Shown here: in pieces, positions 32,265 through 45,200 of the stretch
Layout of the letters: the number at the start of each line of letters is the position of its first letter
How positions within the stretch are numbered: position 1 is the first letter of the stretch
Source: Amoebophrya sp. A120
Taxonomy: Eukaryota; Sar; Dinophyceae; Syndiniales; Amoebophryaceae
Direction of reading: 5' to 3'
NCBI GenBank assembly: GCA_905178155.1
Contig: CAJINV010000006.1
Location: forward strand, 892,557 to 956,556
Length of the DNA: 64,000 nt
Translations under genes and position numbers: made by a program
Notes under the pieces: generated by a model
Told to the model about the DNA's origin: nothing
The model's database searches: none
Seen by the model: only the letters and a program-made list of their open reading frames with translations

Positions 32265-33519
32265 AAATCGCGACGGTGTCTACTTTGCTGACAGGAAACA
32301 AGCGTGTTAGCTCTCCCGGCGCTGCTTGCCAGCATCGCAGCTATTGCTGTCAAAATAAGTACTTAGCCAGCCACTACACCCTCTACACAGGAGACATTTT
32401 GCAAAAATTGTGCACAAATAAAAGAACCTTTTGCAGTAGTAGTTCGACGTCGTGCACTTCTTTGAAGATGCCTTAATACTTCCGCATTCATCATTGTGAA
32501 AAGATCAGCTTTCACAATTTTTTCAAGAAAAGAAACAAGCAGCGTCAAAGCATCTTTGCTTTTTCAGGCTGCTGTGCTGTCAAGCATCGTTAGCTTGCGT
32601 TAGGACCTAGACCTACCACGCCCAAGTGTTCAGAAAGTGTGGTGGACAATGCACTCTGCAGACGAGAGTAGATCATTCAGTGCTGTGTTGTACCGGCGTT
32701 GACCCCATATTTGTCGAAGAAATCGGTTGTTTTATTCCCTGACGCAATGCTCTGCCAAGTATGATTGGCGCTTGCAAGATGATATATGGTGCAGCTGTAA
32801 AAAAGTTAATATACTTCTTGTTTTTACTTTTGCCGGCTTGGCATGGACAATTTTCAAAAAAAGTGCATGTTTGAGAATGACATTCGCGCTTCTTGCCACC
32901 TTGCAGTTTTGATGGTGCCCATTGCAACTTCCACACCCATAGTTTTGAAACACCCAAAACACGACCCATAGTCTTGGAACGTCCGTAGTAAAGGAACAAA
33001 AACACGAGTAACCACTACAACCCGAAGCCATTTTGAGCAGTAAAGTAGACATCCAATTACATGTACTTCCAGTAGTTGAAGTTGTTTCATCAAGTTTCAC
33101 GCAATTTTCACATAGTAGAGGTTGTTTCCATATCTAGGATTTTTCTCAAGAGTACGTCGCATATTAGTGGAGTAGAACGAGTACTAGTCCTTCAGTAACT
33201 ATAATTAAGCCGACAAACAAACAAACTATGATTAAGCCGAAGTGCGAGCTGAGTAGCGATCATCGAGTATAGAAACCAGCACTGCTTTCATATTGAAGCA
33301 CAGTAAAAACAAAAACATATACACCCGGCGCGTCTGGTGTGAGTATCTGAGCCGGCTAGCAGTATCACTGATAGCTCGCCGTAGCCTAGACAAATTTTTG
33401 CACTTATATATTCTCTATCACCTAGTAAAACCTTCTGACAATAAAAAGATAAACGTCGACCCGCCCAAGAAAATCACCACTGGTACCCCACACTGCGTCA
33501 AAGTTCAACTATTCTCAAG
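32265..33519. other. intergenic, SLD5 to zinc-binding gene
   Basis: No introner, repeat or credible frame seen. Confidence 0.6.
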
Positions 33520-36500
33520 ATGTCGTCCAATGGCGCCTCCTCCTCTTCCCTCCCACTCGTCCCCGACTTGATTGATGAGACCGTGACGCCCCCGGCGGAA
33601 AGAATTATTTCCGAGGTCAACCCGTTTTTGAAACACACCGGCAAGGAAGCATCCACCTGCACCGATTGCCCAAAGCAGCATGGTCTCAAGCTCTTCGTGT
33701 CTCCCGTCGGGAAGCCCTGCGCGGTGTGTGGGAAGCAGATGCCGAACGGCGACCGCGCGTGGAGGTGTTTCCCCTATCCTGTGTGAAAACGTCCACACCA
33801 CAGAGTTGTCATGCAAATCTGCGTGCTGAAAATGTTTCTCATGCGGTCGCCGAAAGTGCTTCCTCGCCCACCCCCCGGGGAGGGGATCCTTGACCTGTGG
33901 CGCTGGGTGCGGGTGTCCACTCCATGATGATGATGATGCGGAGCCCCATGAGAAGCATTTTCCAGTCGTGTTTTGGAATTTGGCATGCTCCAATCAGCAT
34001 GATGTACTAGAGCTGTGATGCTGCTGAGCTAGCTCAAACAGAACTGCGCTACGAGTCCAAATTTGTCATGTAAAACAGCCAAAGCTTGTGGATTTGTCTA
34101 GGCGAGTCCCCATCTTGACTATGGGGTGGGGACGTTTTTGCTTAGGATATCCTTTGCGACTTTCACATGTGCATCGACTGCCATGACAAAGGCGGGAAGT
34201 ATGACGTGGGCAGCGTGCAATTGAGTGGCGGGTAAGAGTACCTTTTTGCTTTTGATATCTTGGGCTGCTGGACTAGTTGTACAAAGGCATGACAGAAGCT
34301 TTTCTCAAAAAAATAACCAAGATGTTATACGTGTAATTCTGGTTTCTTCACCAAGAAAAACGCAAATGCCCTCCACCAAATAAAAATAAAAAAAAACCAG
34401 GTACCACAATCCCGGTTGGGATGGAAAGGCTATGGACCCCTTCGGCGATAACATAAAGCGCGAGGTCGGGCAGCTCAAGGACTTACTTACCAAATACGCG
34501 GAATCAACCAGGTTGCAGATAGTAAACTGCAAAAACGTGATTCCAGATTACAGCAACCGAGGGCATACGGGGTTATCCGTCGAGCACGTGCACAAAGTCT
34601 CGCAGTCCATGGCGAAGGGATACGGGATTCTCAATCGTTACATTCTCAATTTTTACATGGATTTGTCATGCAAAAATACCATGAGCCACCAGAAGATCAA
34701 GCTACCTCGCATGACAAATCCCCGAAGAGCTAAACAGTCCCTAAATCTGTACCCAATTATTTGTGATGCGAGAGCTGCAAGCTTGTCGCTGCAAGCTTGT
34801 CCTTTTCACTGTTGCGGTTCTTGCGTCACAAACTCATGTAATGGCTGAGAATGTAACAGTTGAGAACGGTATAAGGGATTCCGGGAAAGAGACATCACGG
34901 AAAACGACGCTAAGACCGTATCCTTTGTAAATACGTCCCCAGCTGCTCCAAGTAGTTGTAATGCAAATCTGCATGCTGAAAATATTTCTCATGCGGAAGA
35001 ACCCCATGAGAAACAATTTCTAGTCGTGGTTCGGAATTTTTTGTCATGCTCCAATCAGCATCATATGCTAGATCTGTGATGCTCCTGCTGAACTAGCCAA
35101 ACAGTATCACACTACGAGACCAAACTTGTCATGCGCAAGAGCCAAGGCTTCGTTCATTTGTCTAGCAGATAATTTCCCATCTTTCTTGACTATGGGGCGT
35201 CGTGGGCACCGTTTTTACACAGGATATTCCGGCCACGTAGGTTACGACATCCCGGTTCTAGTGAGGGAAACGACGCAATCCAGCGAGGAGAACGGGAGGG
35301 GGTTAGGGAAGGAATCCCTGAAAAACTGGACGGGAGTGGTGCTAGAAAACGGAACCGGGTTTCCCAAACCTTCGATCCATCTCTTGCGGAAGTCGCAAGA
35401 CGTCGAGGTGTATGCATTGCAAAAGCGTCGTTTGTCATTGTCTCGTACTACTACTACTTGCAGGACAGCATGACAAATCTGGTCTCCTGCGTAAATTCAG
35501 CATTACAAATTGCATTTTTCCTACTTCACAAGTACGATAGGATACTTTTGCAGTGCATAAGGTCTACTGCTCCTTGGGGAACGGACACTTCTTCCAAGCT
35601 CTGAATAACTACCGGACGGTATGCAAGAAAGAAGCTGTGTAGGTGTAACTTTGTGATGCAGAAAATGCAAAACTGTGACACTCGTCATGCTGGATCTGCG
35701 TTATAGGCTACTTTCATACGTGATTCTACATACTAGCTGCGCATGCCAGCTTCTCCCTGTAATGCAAAGCGAATTTGTGATGCTGCTCTTCCTACAAGGT
35801 CTACACTTGTTACACAGTTTTTTTCCTGGATAGACGGGAAACAAGAGCATATGGACAAATGCGAATCGTACTGCGTTGTTCTGATTTCGTGGTTTGCGTC
35901 TCATGTTCTACATCAAGTGATTGTTGTTTCCTACATGAATCTGTATCTTCTGCGCCTTGTGATATTAATGCAGCACTTCAATGGCGGCCTAGAGCCTAAC
36001 AAGAATTCAGCATGACAATAATCGCTGCAGATTCGCATTCGCGCGCGCCCCTTCGTCGCTACAACGGCGAACTCTGCCCACGCCCCGCCCGATCGCGCCA
36101 ATTTTCTTTTACGGTAGAGTTTTGCACCAGCGCGTGTAAGAAGTTGTGCCGTCGTGGTCGTCAATTGAATGTGTATGTGATTTTGACACGATATGCATAT
36201 GTCAATGATCAAAAACGAACATTACGATTTGACTTAAACAGCCCGTCCCGACGGCGAGGCGTACGTGGAGGAGTACAAAGTTCCCGAGGAGGATGGCGCG
36301 AACCCTTTGCTCCGGGACCATGTCCTCAACGGCGTGCCCAGCTTGATTCTCCGACCAGAGATCAGTCTGAAGGAGAGAATATGCACTGCAAATATGCCTG
36401 GGTCTGGAAACCTGTGATGCAAGGGAGGGAATAGTCAGAACACTGTTTTCCGCTGCCAAGCAAGACAAATTTTTCGGCGTTTCTGAGTTGCGTACTCCGC

Positions 36501-37394
36501 ATGGGACACTGCGTTTTTGCATGACAGCAAAGAGGAGCCCTTCGCTGCCACGCAATACAGAACTCAGAATCATGCCAGATTAGCATGCCAAATCTCGCGA
36601 TCTCCCAGACCCAGAGCCAGACATATTTGCATTTTATAGAGCACCACCATTTGCGAGCTGCTGAACAAGAAATCCGACTATAGGTGGACGCTGACGAAGG
36701 GTATAGGAAGAATAGTGATGTGGAAATCGAAATGTATACTTATTTCTCTTCGTCGTTAGTACTATCCGAGAGCTGCCAGTAGTACACGACGAGAAGTTGT
36801 ACTAGCGATGTGCATTTTTGTCATGCGTCGAGCACTAGGCATGTGCATTTGTCATGCGAAAACCACATAGACGTACCAAATCAATATCAATTCAAAAACC
36901 GAGGTCCGGACTACGACCCAGTAACGAACCGCAAGGACTTGATTGTGGATCTCGACAGCCTATCCTGTGCAAAAGTATCCGATACTTGTATAAATGCATT
37001 ACAAATTGCCTCAGCATGAGAAATAAAATCTGTAATGCGGATTTACCTTTAGAAAAAAAACTTGTAATGCATGATTGCAACTACGACGAGCATCAGATAC
37101 TTTTGCACAGGATACAGCCTGAAGGAGGTGGACGTGAAGCAGAGCCAGTTCGAGTTGCTGTCGAAGACGTTATATGCAATGCAAAAGTATCGTACTCGTA
37201 TTGCAATCATGGATTACAAATCCTTCTCTCCAGGTAAATCAGCATTAGAAATTTTATCTCTCATGCTGAGGAAATTTGTAATGCATTTAAACGAGTACGA
37301 TACTTTTGCACAGGATACGTTAGACGGCCTGGAATTGAATTGTTTGGTGCGGCAGGAAGAGGGGCAGACAAACTCTTCAAATGTGGGCAAATAA
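33520..37394 (+). CDS. C1/DC1-like zinc-binding protein of unknown function
   Basis: The N-terminal part carries CTDC...H, then CAVCGKQMPNGDRAWRCFPC, DFHMCIDCHD. This C-x2-C, C-x2-C, H, C-x2-C-x-H arrangement matches C1/DC1-type treble-clef zinc modules that bind lipids or partner proteins. An introner (33775) splits CFP|CDFH, so the zinc site exists only after splicing. The remainder is unfamiliar: a helical segment (DNIKREVGQLKDLLTKYAES), GHVGYDIPVLVRET, DGEAYVEEYKVPEEDG and a short acidic tail ending GQTNSSNVGK-TAA (37392). Eight introners (G, F, G, A, E, B, A, A) and three GT-AG introns (34232, 35868, 36701) are removed with the frame kept throughout. A role beyond zinc binding cannot be stated. 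Confidence 0.8.
33775..34149. mobile_element. introner family G with internal insertion
   Basis: TATCCTGTGTGAAAACGTCC to GGACGTTTTTGCTTAGGATA. Flanks TCCCC/TCCTT (3 of 5). About 90 bases longer than other G copies: a GC-rich segment plus (GAT)n, bracketed by ATGCGG. Splits the zinc motif CFP|CDFH. Confidence 0.88.
34232..34399 (+). other. canonical GT-AG intron
   Basis: GGC GG|GTAAGAG ... AACCAG|G joins QLSGG to YHNPGWDGKAM. Strong donor, A-rich acceptor region, no TIR. Confidence 0.75.
34621..34873. mobile_element. introner family F
   Basis: TACGGGATTCTCAATCGTTA to TAACAGTTGAGAACGGTATA. Perfect TSD AGGGA. Joins SMAKG to FRERD. Confidence 0.94.
34919..35226. mobile_element. introner family G
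   Basis: TATCCTTTGTAAATACGTCC to ACCGTTTTTACACAGGATA. Flanks GACCG/TTCCG. Joins NDAKT to GHVGY. Confidence 0.87.
35411..35559. mobile_element. introner family A
   Basis: TATGCATTGCAAAAGCGTCG to GATACTTTTGCAGTGCATA. Flanks AGGTG/AGGTC (4 of 5); because the TSD contains AGGT this copy could be cut as GT-AG. Joins QDVEV to YCSLG. Confidence 0.9.
35620..35832. mobile_element. introner family E
   Basis: TATGCAAGAAAGAAGCTGTG to CAGTTTTTTTCCTGGATA. Perfect TSD GACGG. Joins NNYRT to GNKSI. Confidence 0.93.
35868..36241 (+). other. canonical GT-AG intron
   Basis: AAT C|GTACTG ... AAACAG|CC joins WTNAN to PRPDGEAYVEEY in phase 1. At 374 bases it is the longest GT-AG intron inside an otherwise secure gene. 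Confidence 0.65.
36380..36638. mobile_element. introner family B
   Basis: TATGCACTGCAAATATGCCT to ACATATTTGCATTTTATA. Flanks GAGAA/GAGCA (4 of 5). Joins SLKER to TTICE. Confidence 0.9.
36701..36903 (+). other. canonical GT-AG intron
   Basis: AAG G|GTATAG ... ACCGAG|GT joins RWTLTKG to PDYDPVTNRKDL in phase 1. Two TTTGTCATGCG words lie inside. Confidence 0.6.
36961..37114. mobile_element. introner family A
   Basis: TATCCTGTGCAAAAGTATCC to AGATACTTTTGCACAGGATA. Perfect TSD CAGCC. Joins VDLDS to LKEVD. Confidence 0.94.
37173..37317. mobile_element. introner family A
   Basis: TATGCAATGCAAAAGTATCG to GATACTTTTGCACAGGATA, 145 bases. Perfect TSD CGTTA. Joins LSKTL to DGLEL. Confidence 0.94.
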
Positions 37395-39234
37395 CACTTC
37401 TACACAGCAGCAGCAGCTGGTGTACATCATCAGACCGTCGCCTGCTAACAACTACAGCCTACTGTGCAAGAACTACTTTTCCAGCACCCAGGGGACGAAA
37501 CTGATCGTTCCAGGAAGTAAGTAAGCAAATCTTGTGTTTCTACAACTGACTGCAAAAATCCTCCTCGTATCGAAGATCCTTGCGAGGGACGACGACCGCG
37601 GAGAACAGTACTAGAACAAGCAAACAACACCATGTGCATTTTCCAACAGCAACTTGGACACAGCAATAAATGCTTACATCATGGACGATGCGCTTCTTGA
37701 GGTGCTGCTGGTTTATATTGGTTGCTCCACAACTACTAGACGAGTCGGTCGACGTCGACGTGAGATGAAAGAAGCCTCCATAAATACGACTTCTATCTAC
37801 TGCTGGGGATGATCGAGTACCAAGGCAGGGATTCCTGTCCTCGCACTTTTTCATTTTCCACCGGTGGTCTTTAGGGGAAAGAGACCTAGCAGGATCAGTG
37901 AACAAGTCGAGAAAGACACAACAACCCCGCTCCTGTTCGACGTCACGATAGTTTCAGTTTGACAGGAAAAAGAACCTGCAAATAAACAAAATTGGGACGA
38001 AGCAACGACATTTTTCTGTGCGAAACGGAAGGTGCATTTCTTGTCCTCTTTTGTAAAGAAGAAAACGACTTTGTTCGTGGGGCGGAGACTTTGAATTTTT
38101 GAAAACCTCCTCGTACGTTTTTGATACCACTCGACGCACTTCTAAAAAAGCAGCAGTTCGTAGTTGTTGAGAAAGATTACTAATACCATATGGAGTTGGA
38201 GCTTCTTGAAACAACAAGTTGAAGACGAGCTCCACATGCACAATTGCGACTGCTAGAGCATCATGATGGTCATCTTCAATTGGGGAAGTAGAGAAATTCT
38301 TGGGCGATGTTGAACCACCTACGAATTTTTAATCACGCATGAACAAGCGGAATGAAAAATGTACATAAGAAGTAGGTGCATGGGCAACATTATAGCAACG
38401 TCATGGTGCACGATCTCACGGTTACAAACACAATCTTGATCTTCTTGTCACGCGTCCGCGAAGAGGCACGACCAGGAAGAACTTCGCGACCGAAATATAA
38501 AAATGAACCCACATCACATTGCCAGAAACTGGGGCTGTGTTGAATCCCGCTGCTGCCGCCGTAGAAGCGAAATTCGAAAAAAATATACAATTGAATTCCA
38601 AGAATGCCGTTATTTTTTTTCGGCTGTGAAGACTGAGACTGACTCTGCTTCTGTCTGAATTTTTGTTCCGAGCATCCAACAGCAGTTTTTTTCCTTCGTC
38701 TGTCGTTTTTGCTTTATTTTCGACCTGTTCGCATCCGTTGCCGAAATTAAAATTTTGAAGGCTCGATTGTGCAGCTCTTGCATTCACGTCGTTCTTGCTG
38801 CTTCGAGTTCGAGATAGAAGATGAGAGACGGTTCTGCTATTTTCTCAAAAAATCGCCTGTCGATGTTGATAATTCTCGTAACCACTTGTCTTTCCGTCGT
38901 TTCGATGCAAAAACAGCACAGCGCCTACAGCCGTCCATCGAAAAGATAGCCAACACGTACCTACAACAACGCCAACAACTACTTTTCGTTTTACTTCTAT
39001 CTAGCAAGCGTCTCGTCATTCGAAAGCTCTTTTTAGGTTGCAAATCTTCGCTGACATCATCAAGACACAAGAACTACAAACAGAAACGCAAGAGCAAGCC
39101 AGTTCTTGCAATACAAAGATCGGGCGTAGTACGATAAGCCGTAGAATGACGAGAATTTCGTCCCAGATCAGAAAATTTGAGAAAAAAAAGACTGTGATTC
39201 TTACAAAAAGGAACAAGTTTTGAAATACCAAAGA
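37395..39234. other. intergenic, zinc-binding gene to nucleotidyltransferase
   Basis: 1.8 kb without introner ends. Short frames on both strands show no domain. Confidence 0.6.
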
Positions 39235-42200
39235 ATGATGTCGACAACTTTGTCTACTACACGACCTGCGACAGTTCAACAGCCGCAACAAGAGATGAAA
39301 GCGCTTTCCTGGGCCGAGCGGCTCCGGATCCCGTCGAAGATGCGGACGGTTGTTGTTTCGCCGAAAATTATCATGGAGTGCTCGATGAAATCAGTGGAAC
39401 CAGTTGCGCTACCGCCTCCACAAAAAGGACTAGCAATAAGCGGACGAAAAAATGCCGCCGCTGCTCCACCTGCTGGAGCGGTACTTGTCGATAAGAAACA
39501 GGAGCTGCACCCTGTCTCGAACAATATCAAGAGCGAAGTTGTTGCAGCAGCGGTCGTCCGCGAGAGGACTGAGCGCAACAGTACCACGACGCCGGAGCGA
39601 ACAACTGCATCACCGGCTAGCTACGTCGAGGAGGAACAAGCGACCATCACTGAAGCAGATCATACTGACAGTACTAACCAGCACGCCGAGGTGGATGAAC
39701 ACCTCCAGAAGCTGATCGTGAAGCCTAGCCCCGCCGGAGATCATGGTCCTCGTGGTTGTACTTCTTCTAGCAGTTCTTGTGTCGACTCCTCCTACAACCC
39801 CGATTCAGATACCAGTCCAGCTTTCTCCACCACGACGGCGTCATCCTTTTCCCCTTCGACTTCGTCCTCGTCGTTCTCGCCTTTGTCTTCATGCGGAACG
39901 AGTAAAGCGGGAAGCTTTTCTCAGGCAGAATCACATGAAGCTGAGGAAGACGAAGAACAAAATGAAAATCATGTTGTATGCACTGCAAAAGTTTCGTACT
40001 CGTATAAATGCATTACAAATTTCCCCAGCATGAAAAATAAAATTTGTAATGCAGATTTGCCTTGGAAACAAGATTTGTAATGCAAGACTTGCATTTGTAC
40101 GAGTACGATACTTTTGCACAGGATATGTTGGGTCGTTCCTCGATTTACGATCCATCGTCCTGTCCAAGTTCGCGCACAGGCACGCTGCCATGGCAAACAG
40201 CATTACAAAGTCGCAGTCGACAACGACGTGCAGTAGAGAAGAGAAAATGGACACTCCCTGCTCCGTATCCTGTGCAAAAGTATCGTACTCGTAGTAATTG
40301 CAGTCACGCATCACAAATCTTTTTCTTAAGGTAAATCCGCATATACAAATTTCATTTCTCATGCTGAGGAAATTTGTAATGCAATTACGCGAGTGCGATA
40401 CTTTTGCAATTGATACTCCGTCATCCCCGTAGACGGCGTCGAGCTGGAGATTCTTTTGACGATCCATACCGCGATGGAAGCAGTGGTCCGAAAAGAACAC
40501 AACTACAGGAAGATGAACTACAGTAAACTCGATGGAAGTAATACGCAAACCGCAACACAAATTCAGCACGGCATGCAGCGTATGAATTGCAAAAGTAATA
40601 TCGTACTAGTAGTAATTGCAACACAAATTGGCTCAGCATTACAAATTGAATTTGTAATGCGGATTTTCCTTAGGGACTAGATTTGTAATTCATAAATGCA
40701 ATTAGTACGAGCACGATACTTTTGCACAGGATACAGCTCTTCGGCAGTTCGGTGAACGGATTTCGCTTATCCATTCGAAAAAGCATTTCGCCCTTACATA
40801 TAGTATTGCGCATGACAACGTTCCTCAGCGCGCTGGAAAATGATGAAATTTGCGATGCTAAATCAGGTAGTGGTAGGACAACGAAGATAAAACATATACG
40901 ACATCTGTAATGCGTGATTGCAATATTAATTAGGTCTTGCACGACATCAAAATGTCGTGTGTAGAAATGCTTTTGCGCAGGTGGATATCGGTCCAAAAAC
41001 AGCGACTTGGATTTGAGCTGGGATTTGCCGGATTCCGTGGTGAGAGAAGAAGCGTTAGCCAGGCTACATGACGAACTAGAGGTGATGTTGACCATGACCA
41101 CCACCCTGACGGAGCATGAGGAAGATAATCACGTAGAACCGCAGCAAATACAATTACTATCGCATGAGGACCACGACCACAAGAAGATGAATCTGAACTC
41201 CAAACCCGTTATTTCCCACCTCCATCGTCTCGAATTAATCCCGAGCCGCAAGACGCCGATTCTGCGGTGCCACTTCAGAAAGAACGGAGGAACTACAGCG
41301 GATCAAGCGACCGTAGTGGAGATTTCGGTCCGAAACGAAGCCGGCATCGCGAACAGTGTCTTGCTAAAAAACCTGGGCGAATCCCTACACCAAGACGCGT
41401 CTCTCCTGGGTATTTTGGTGAAGCAGTGGGCGAAGCGGCGGCAAATACCCTCCGCGAGCGCCATATGGGAGTGTCAGGATCGAAATCGACAAAGTTGAAA
41501 TTATTTGTAATGCATAGAATGATCGATAGCAATTCCAATTGGAGACCCAATCGCCAAGCGGCGCATGACAAGTTTTGGTGGAACCCAAATCCAGTCTGTT
41601 ATGCTGGTTAGGCAAAGACGATACCTCTTGCCATGCTATTTTAGCAGCCCTGTCTCTAACGACCCCGAACAGGCTTCTAATCGCCCTCTTTTGCCTGCTC
41701 TGCAAGACAGGCAATCTGTGCATTTTATTTTATGCATCACAAATTTTTTCAACTTTGTCCATTTCGATCCTGACATTTTCATACGCCGGCGGGTTGTCGA
41801 GTTACTGTCTCATTTTGATGGTGTTGTACTTCCTGGGGTCTAGAAGTAGTACCTCGTCGTGCAGTCAAGATGAAGCTCCCGGCAGGAGCTGCTACTTCCG
41901 GAATGATCCAGCAGGCCGCTTCGAAAGTGATAAAACAAATGGAGGTGAACATGATGAACATCAAGTCCCTGCTTCTGGTCCTGGTTCATCGAGTTCTGCT
42001 CGTCCTACTAGAAGAACGCCCACCACCACCTTAGAGCAGCTCTTCCTCGAGTTCTGTGAGTTCTACACCGCGCCGCCGACCCGCGCAGTAAATACGAGGA
42101 GCAGCGGTACTATTGCGACGGCGCCAAAACGACCGAGCGACACACACCAAGACGACGAGCGGCATGTGGTTTCTTCTGATCAAGTTGCATTGTTCCCATT

Positions 42201-45200
42201 CCACTTCGACAAAAACACCGACTGTGTCTGCGTCCGGGGGATGTTTAAAGATATATCTGCACGAGTAGCACAAGCACAACAAGAACTACCGGTGTCAAAA
42301 ATTATGTCGACCACCAGCTGCACACAAGGACCAGGGGCGGCGACTTCTGCGAGTAGAACCCCTTCTAGAAGAAGTTGTACTACACCGCTGAACTTTTCTT
42401 CTCCATCAGCGCATAATTCCGCAGGAGTTTCATCATCATCTCGTGTTGAAACAAGCACGGTGACCACAAGTAAGTGTCAAATGTAAAAATGTCTGGGTCT
42501 GGAAGCATCCAAATTTGTGATGCGTATTGCCGAACACAGAAAAATCTCTCATGCATAGGTAGCAAAAGCTGCCCACTCTCTGTCACCAAAGTGGGGGACT
42601 TGTCATGCGGATTCGGCATTGCGGAAGCTTCTCGAAACCTGTGATGCTAGAGCTTCCATGCCAGCATTGACTCTTCCAGACCCAGACATTTTTGCATTTG
42701 ATAGTAAGATCCCAAAACCCAACCCGACCGACGCGGAATTAAAGCAGACCTGGTCGTATGCCGTGCAAAAGCAGTGTACTCGTATAAATGCTTTTCCTCA
42801 GCATGAGAACTAAAATTTGTAATGCGGATTTACTTTTGAGAAAAAGATTTGTGATGCATGATTGCAAGAATTACTACTCCCCAAGAGATTTGAATCGAGC
42901 ACTGCCCGAGATTTTAGATGATGAATATTTGAAAAAATGAAAAAAGAAACTTTTTTAATTTTTGCAGCGCGCGCAAGCTTGCGCTGCCGGGGGGCTTCGC
43001 CCTCCCCATGTTCGCGGAAGATTTTAGACTTTGCCCCGCCCCTTCGGCTTTTTCTTTCTTTGCGTGTAGTGTAGCCTCGGCAGGCGATTCGTTTTCCCCG
43101 CCACCTGCTCGCGTGCTGACGTGGGCGCCTTTGGGGTGCTGTCCGTTTTTTATGTTGCCCGCGCGGCGCGGGTCTCCATGTCGGAGCTAAGGCGTGCGGC
43201 TCCGTGGCGCTTTGTGCTTTTTTTTGCCGGGGCTTTTTTTTGCATTTTTGCTATTTATTTTATGCCAGTAGGAACATGAACAGCAGCCCGCCTCTGCAGT
43301 TGGCGCCCTTTTTCTCTTTTTCGTGTCGAAATTTTCGTGGGCCAAACACGCGGCGCCGGCTGTGTCTTTCGCACTTTGCTTCCAGAGCTAGTGGCGCGAC
43401 TGCTTCGCGTAAGCGCCCCTGAATTAGCACCAAGCGAGGCTCTTCGTTGGTTTTCCATGTAATGCAATCCCGGAGGCCGGTCCGGCGTGTCAGCCAGCGG
43501 CCTGCTTCTTGGTGCGGACATTTTTCTGGTGTTTTTCGTTTCGCGCGTTGGACGCGTGGGGTTTATCTTCATGTCAGGGCGCAGAAGAGTGACGCGGCGG
43601 CGTTTTTCGCTCCTTGTCTGCATTTGTGGGCTTACTATCCTTGCTGCGCTGCAGCGCCAGCCCCGACTTGCCAAGCATGAGAGGCGCCGCGGTTGCTAAG
43701 GTTTTACGCTAAAAGTGGCGACGCTGTCCATGTTTTGCCTTCGTCTTACTTTTTGGGTGTCTTTCCGTTGCTTTTTTGCCGTACTTCGTTCATTTTGTTG
43801 CGTTTTTGCGCCTTTTCGAGCTACGCGGAGCTTTTCTGGCGCATTTTGGGGCTAAAAACGAACAAACCGCCTGGGGCTGGTTATTTTCGCCGCCGGTTTG
43901 CCGTATTTCGTTCATTTCGTCGCGCTTTTGTGCCTTTTTAAGTTGGAGGAAGTTTCTGTGGCGCATTTTGGTCCTCAGAACGGCCAAACTGTCTGGAATT
44001 GGCCTGGCGGATGCGATAGCGCCACCGCTCTGCGGACTTGCTCCTGCAAAATCACCGGCGCGCGCCTTGTCGCGCCTTTGCGCCTTTTTGGAGAATTTGC
44101 AAAGTGTTGCACTTTTTCACCTATTTCGATGGCTTTGCGACGTTTTTGCTTTAGTTTGCGTCTGTTGGTGCATTTGCGCACCTTTTTGAGCTGAGGGGAG
44201 CTCTTTTGGCGCATTTTGGTCCTAAGTACGACCAAACTGTCGGGAGTTAGCCTTACGGGTGCGACAGCGCCAACGCGCTGTGAACCGCTGCAAAATCATC
44301 GGCGCGCGCAATGTCGCGACTTTGCGCATTTTTCGAGAATGCGCATAGTGGCGCACTTTTGTGCCTATTTTGAAAAATTTGCGCCCTTTCCGCCTTAGTT
44401 TTTGCATTTTTTCTGGCGCATTTGCGCAATTTTTAGGCTTAACAAGGTGGCCCCGCCGTGTGCTTTTTCGTCCAACCATTTCGCTCTTTTTGACTTAACA
44501 AGACCTGTTCTGCAGTGAAATGAGTCGAATTAGCACCAAAAAGGCGCGTCTGTACCTTAAGAAAGTTGGCACTTTTCTTTCCATGTGATACATGTTTGCA
44601 ATACAAGTTGACAACTTCTGCAAAATTAGTCGCCTTTTTGTCTTTTTGGCTTAGCGAGACCCAATCTGCACCAGGATGGCCCTAGTTAGCACGAAGAAGC
44701 TGTCTCTTTGCCGTTGTTGCTTTTCGTTGGCCAGCGCCACGAGCGATTCCGAAGCCGAGCGCGTTAGTTTGCTAGCCAGATCTGCTCCACTTTGTTCACA
44801 TTTTCGCCTGAATAAGCGAGACAACTGTACTGGAATCAGGTGGGCGGCGTCCGTTCTTGCCGGCCTTGGGCCATGCTTTTTGTCGTGTTTTGACTCGTGC
44901 TGTTTGTCTGCGCGCATGTGCGTGCTTCTTTGGGGATTTTTGTCTCGTTTTTCTTTTATTTTGCTTACTTACAGCGCCTGTGTTCGCGTTTCTGTAGTTT
45001 TTTATTCGAATTTGGCGCATTTCAGCACATTGTGGGCGTTCTAGAATCGAACCACCTGCCAAATAGACTAACAAACGCAGCGACAAGCATCGCAAAACTG
45101 TGGCGCTGCGTTTTGGTGCACGGTTTCCGCCTGCGCGCGTATTGTTGTGAAGTTGCCGCGTTTTCTGGTCAATTAGCGCACTTTGGTGCATTTTTGCGGG

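Noticed and set aside
24219-37317. Evenly repeated short palindromic units suggesting a CRISPR array
   Set aside because: Units are 145-320 bases, differ in family, are flanked by unique 5-bp duplications and separated by coding exons; there are no spacers or cas genes.
42475-42480. GTAAG before an introner read as a normal 5' splice site
   Set aside because: The same GTAAG occurs after the right end, so it is the target duplication; no matching AG acceptor is needed to restore the frame.
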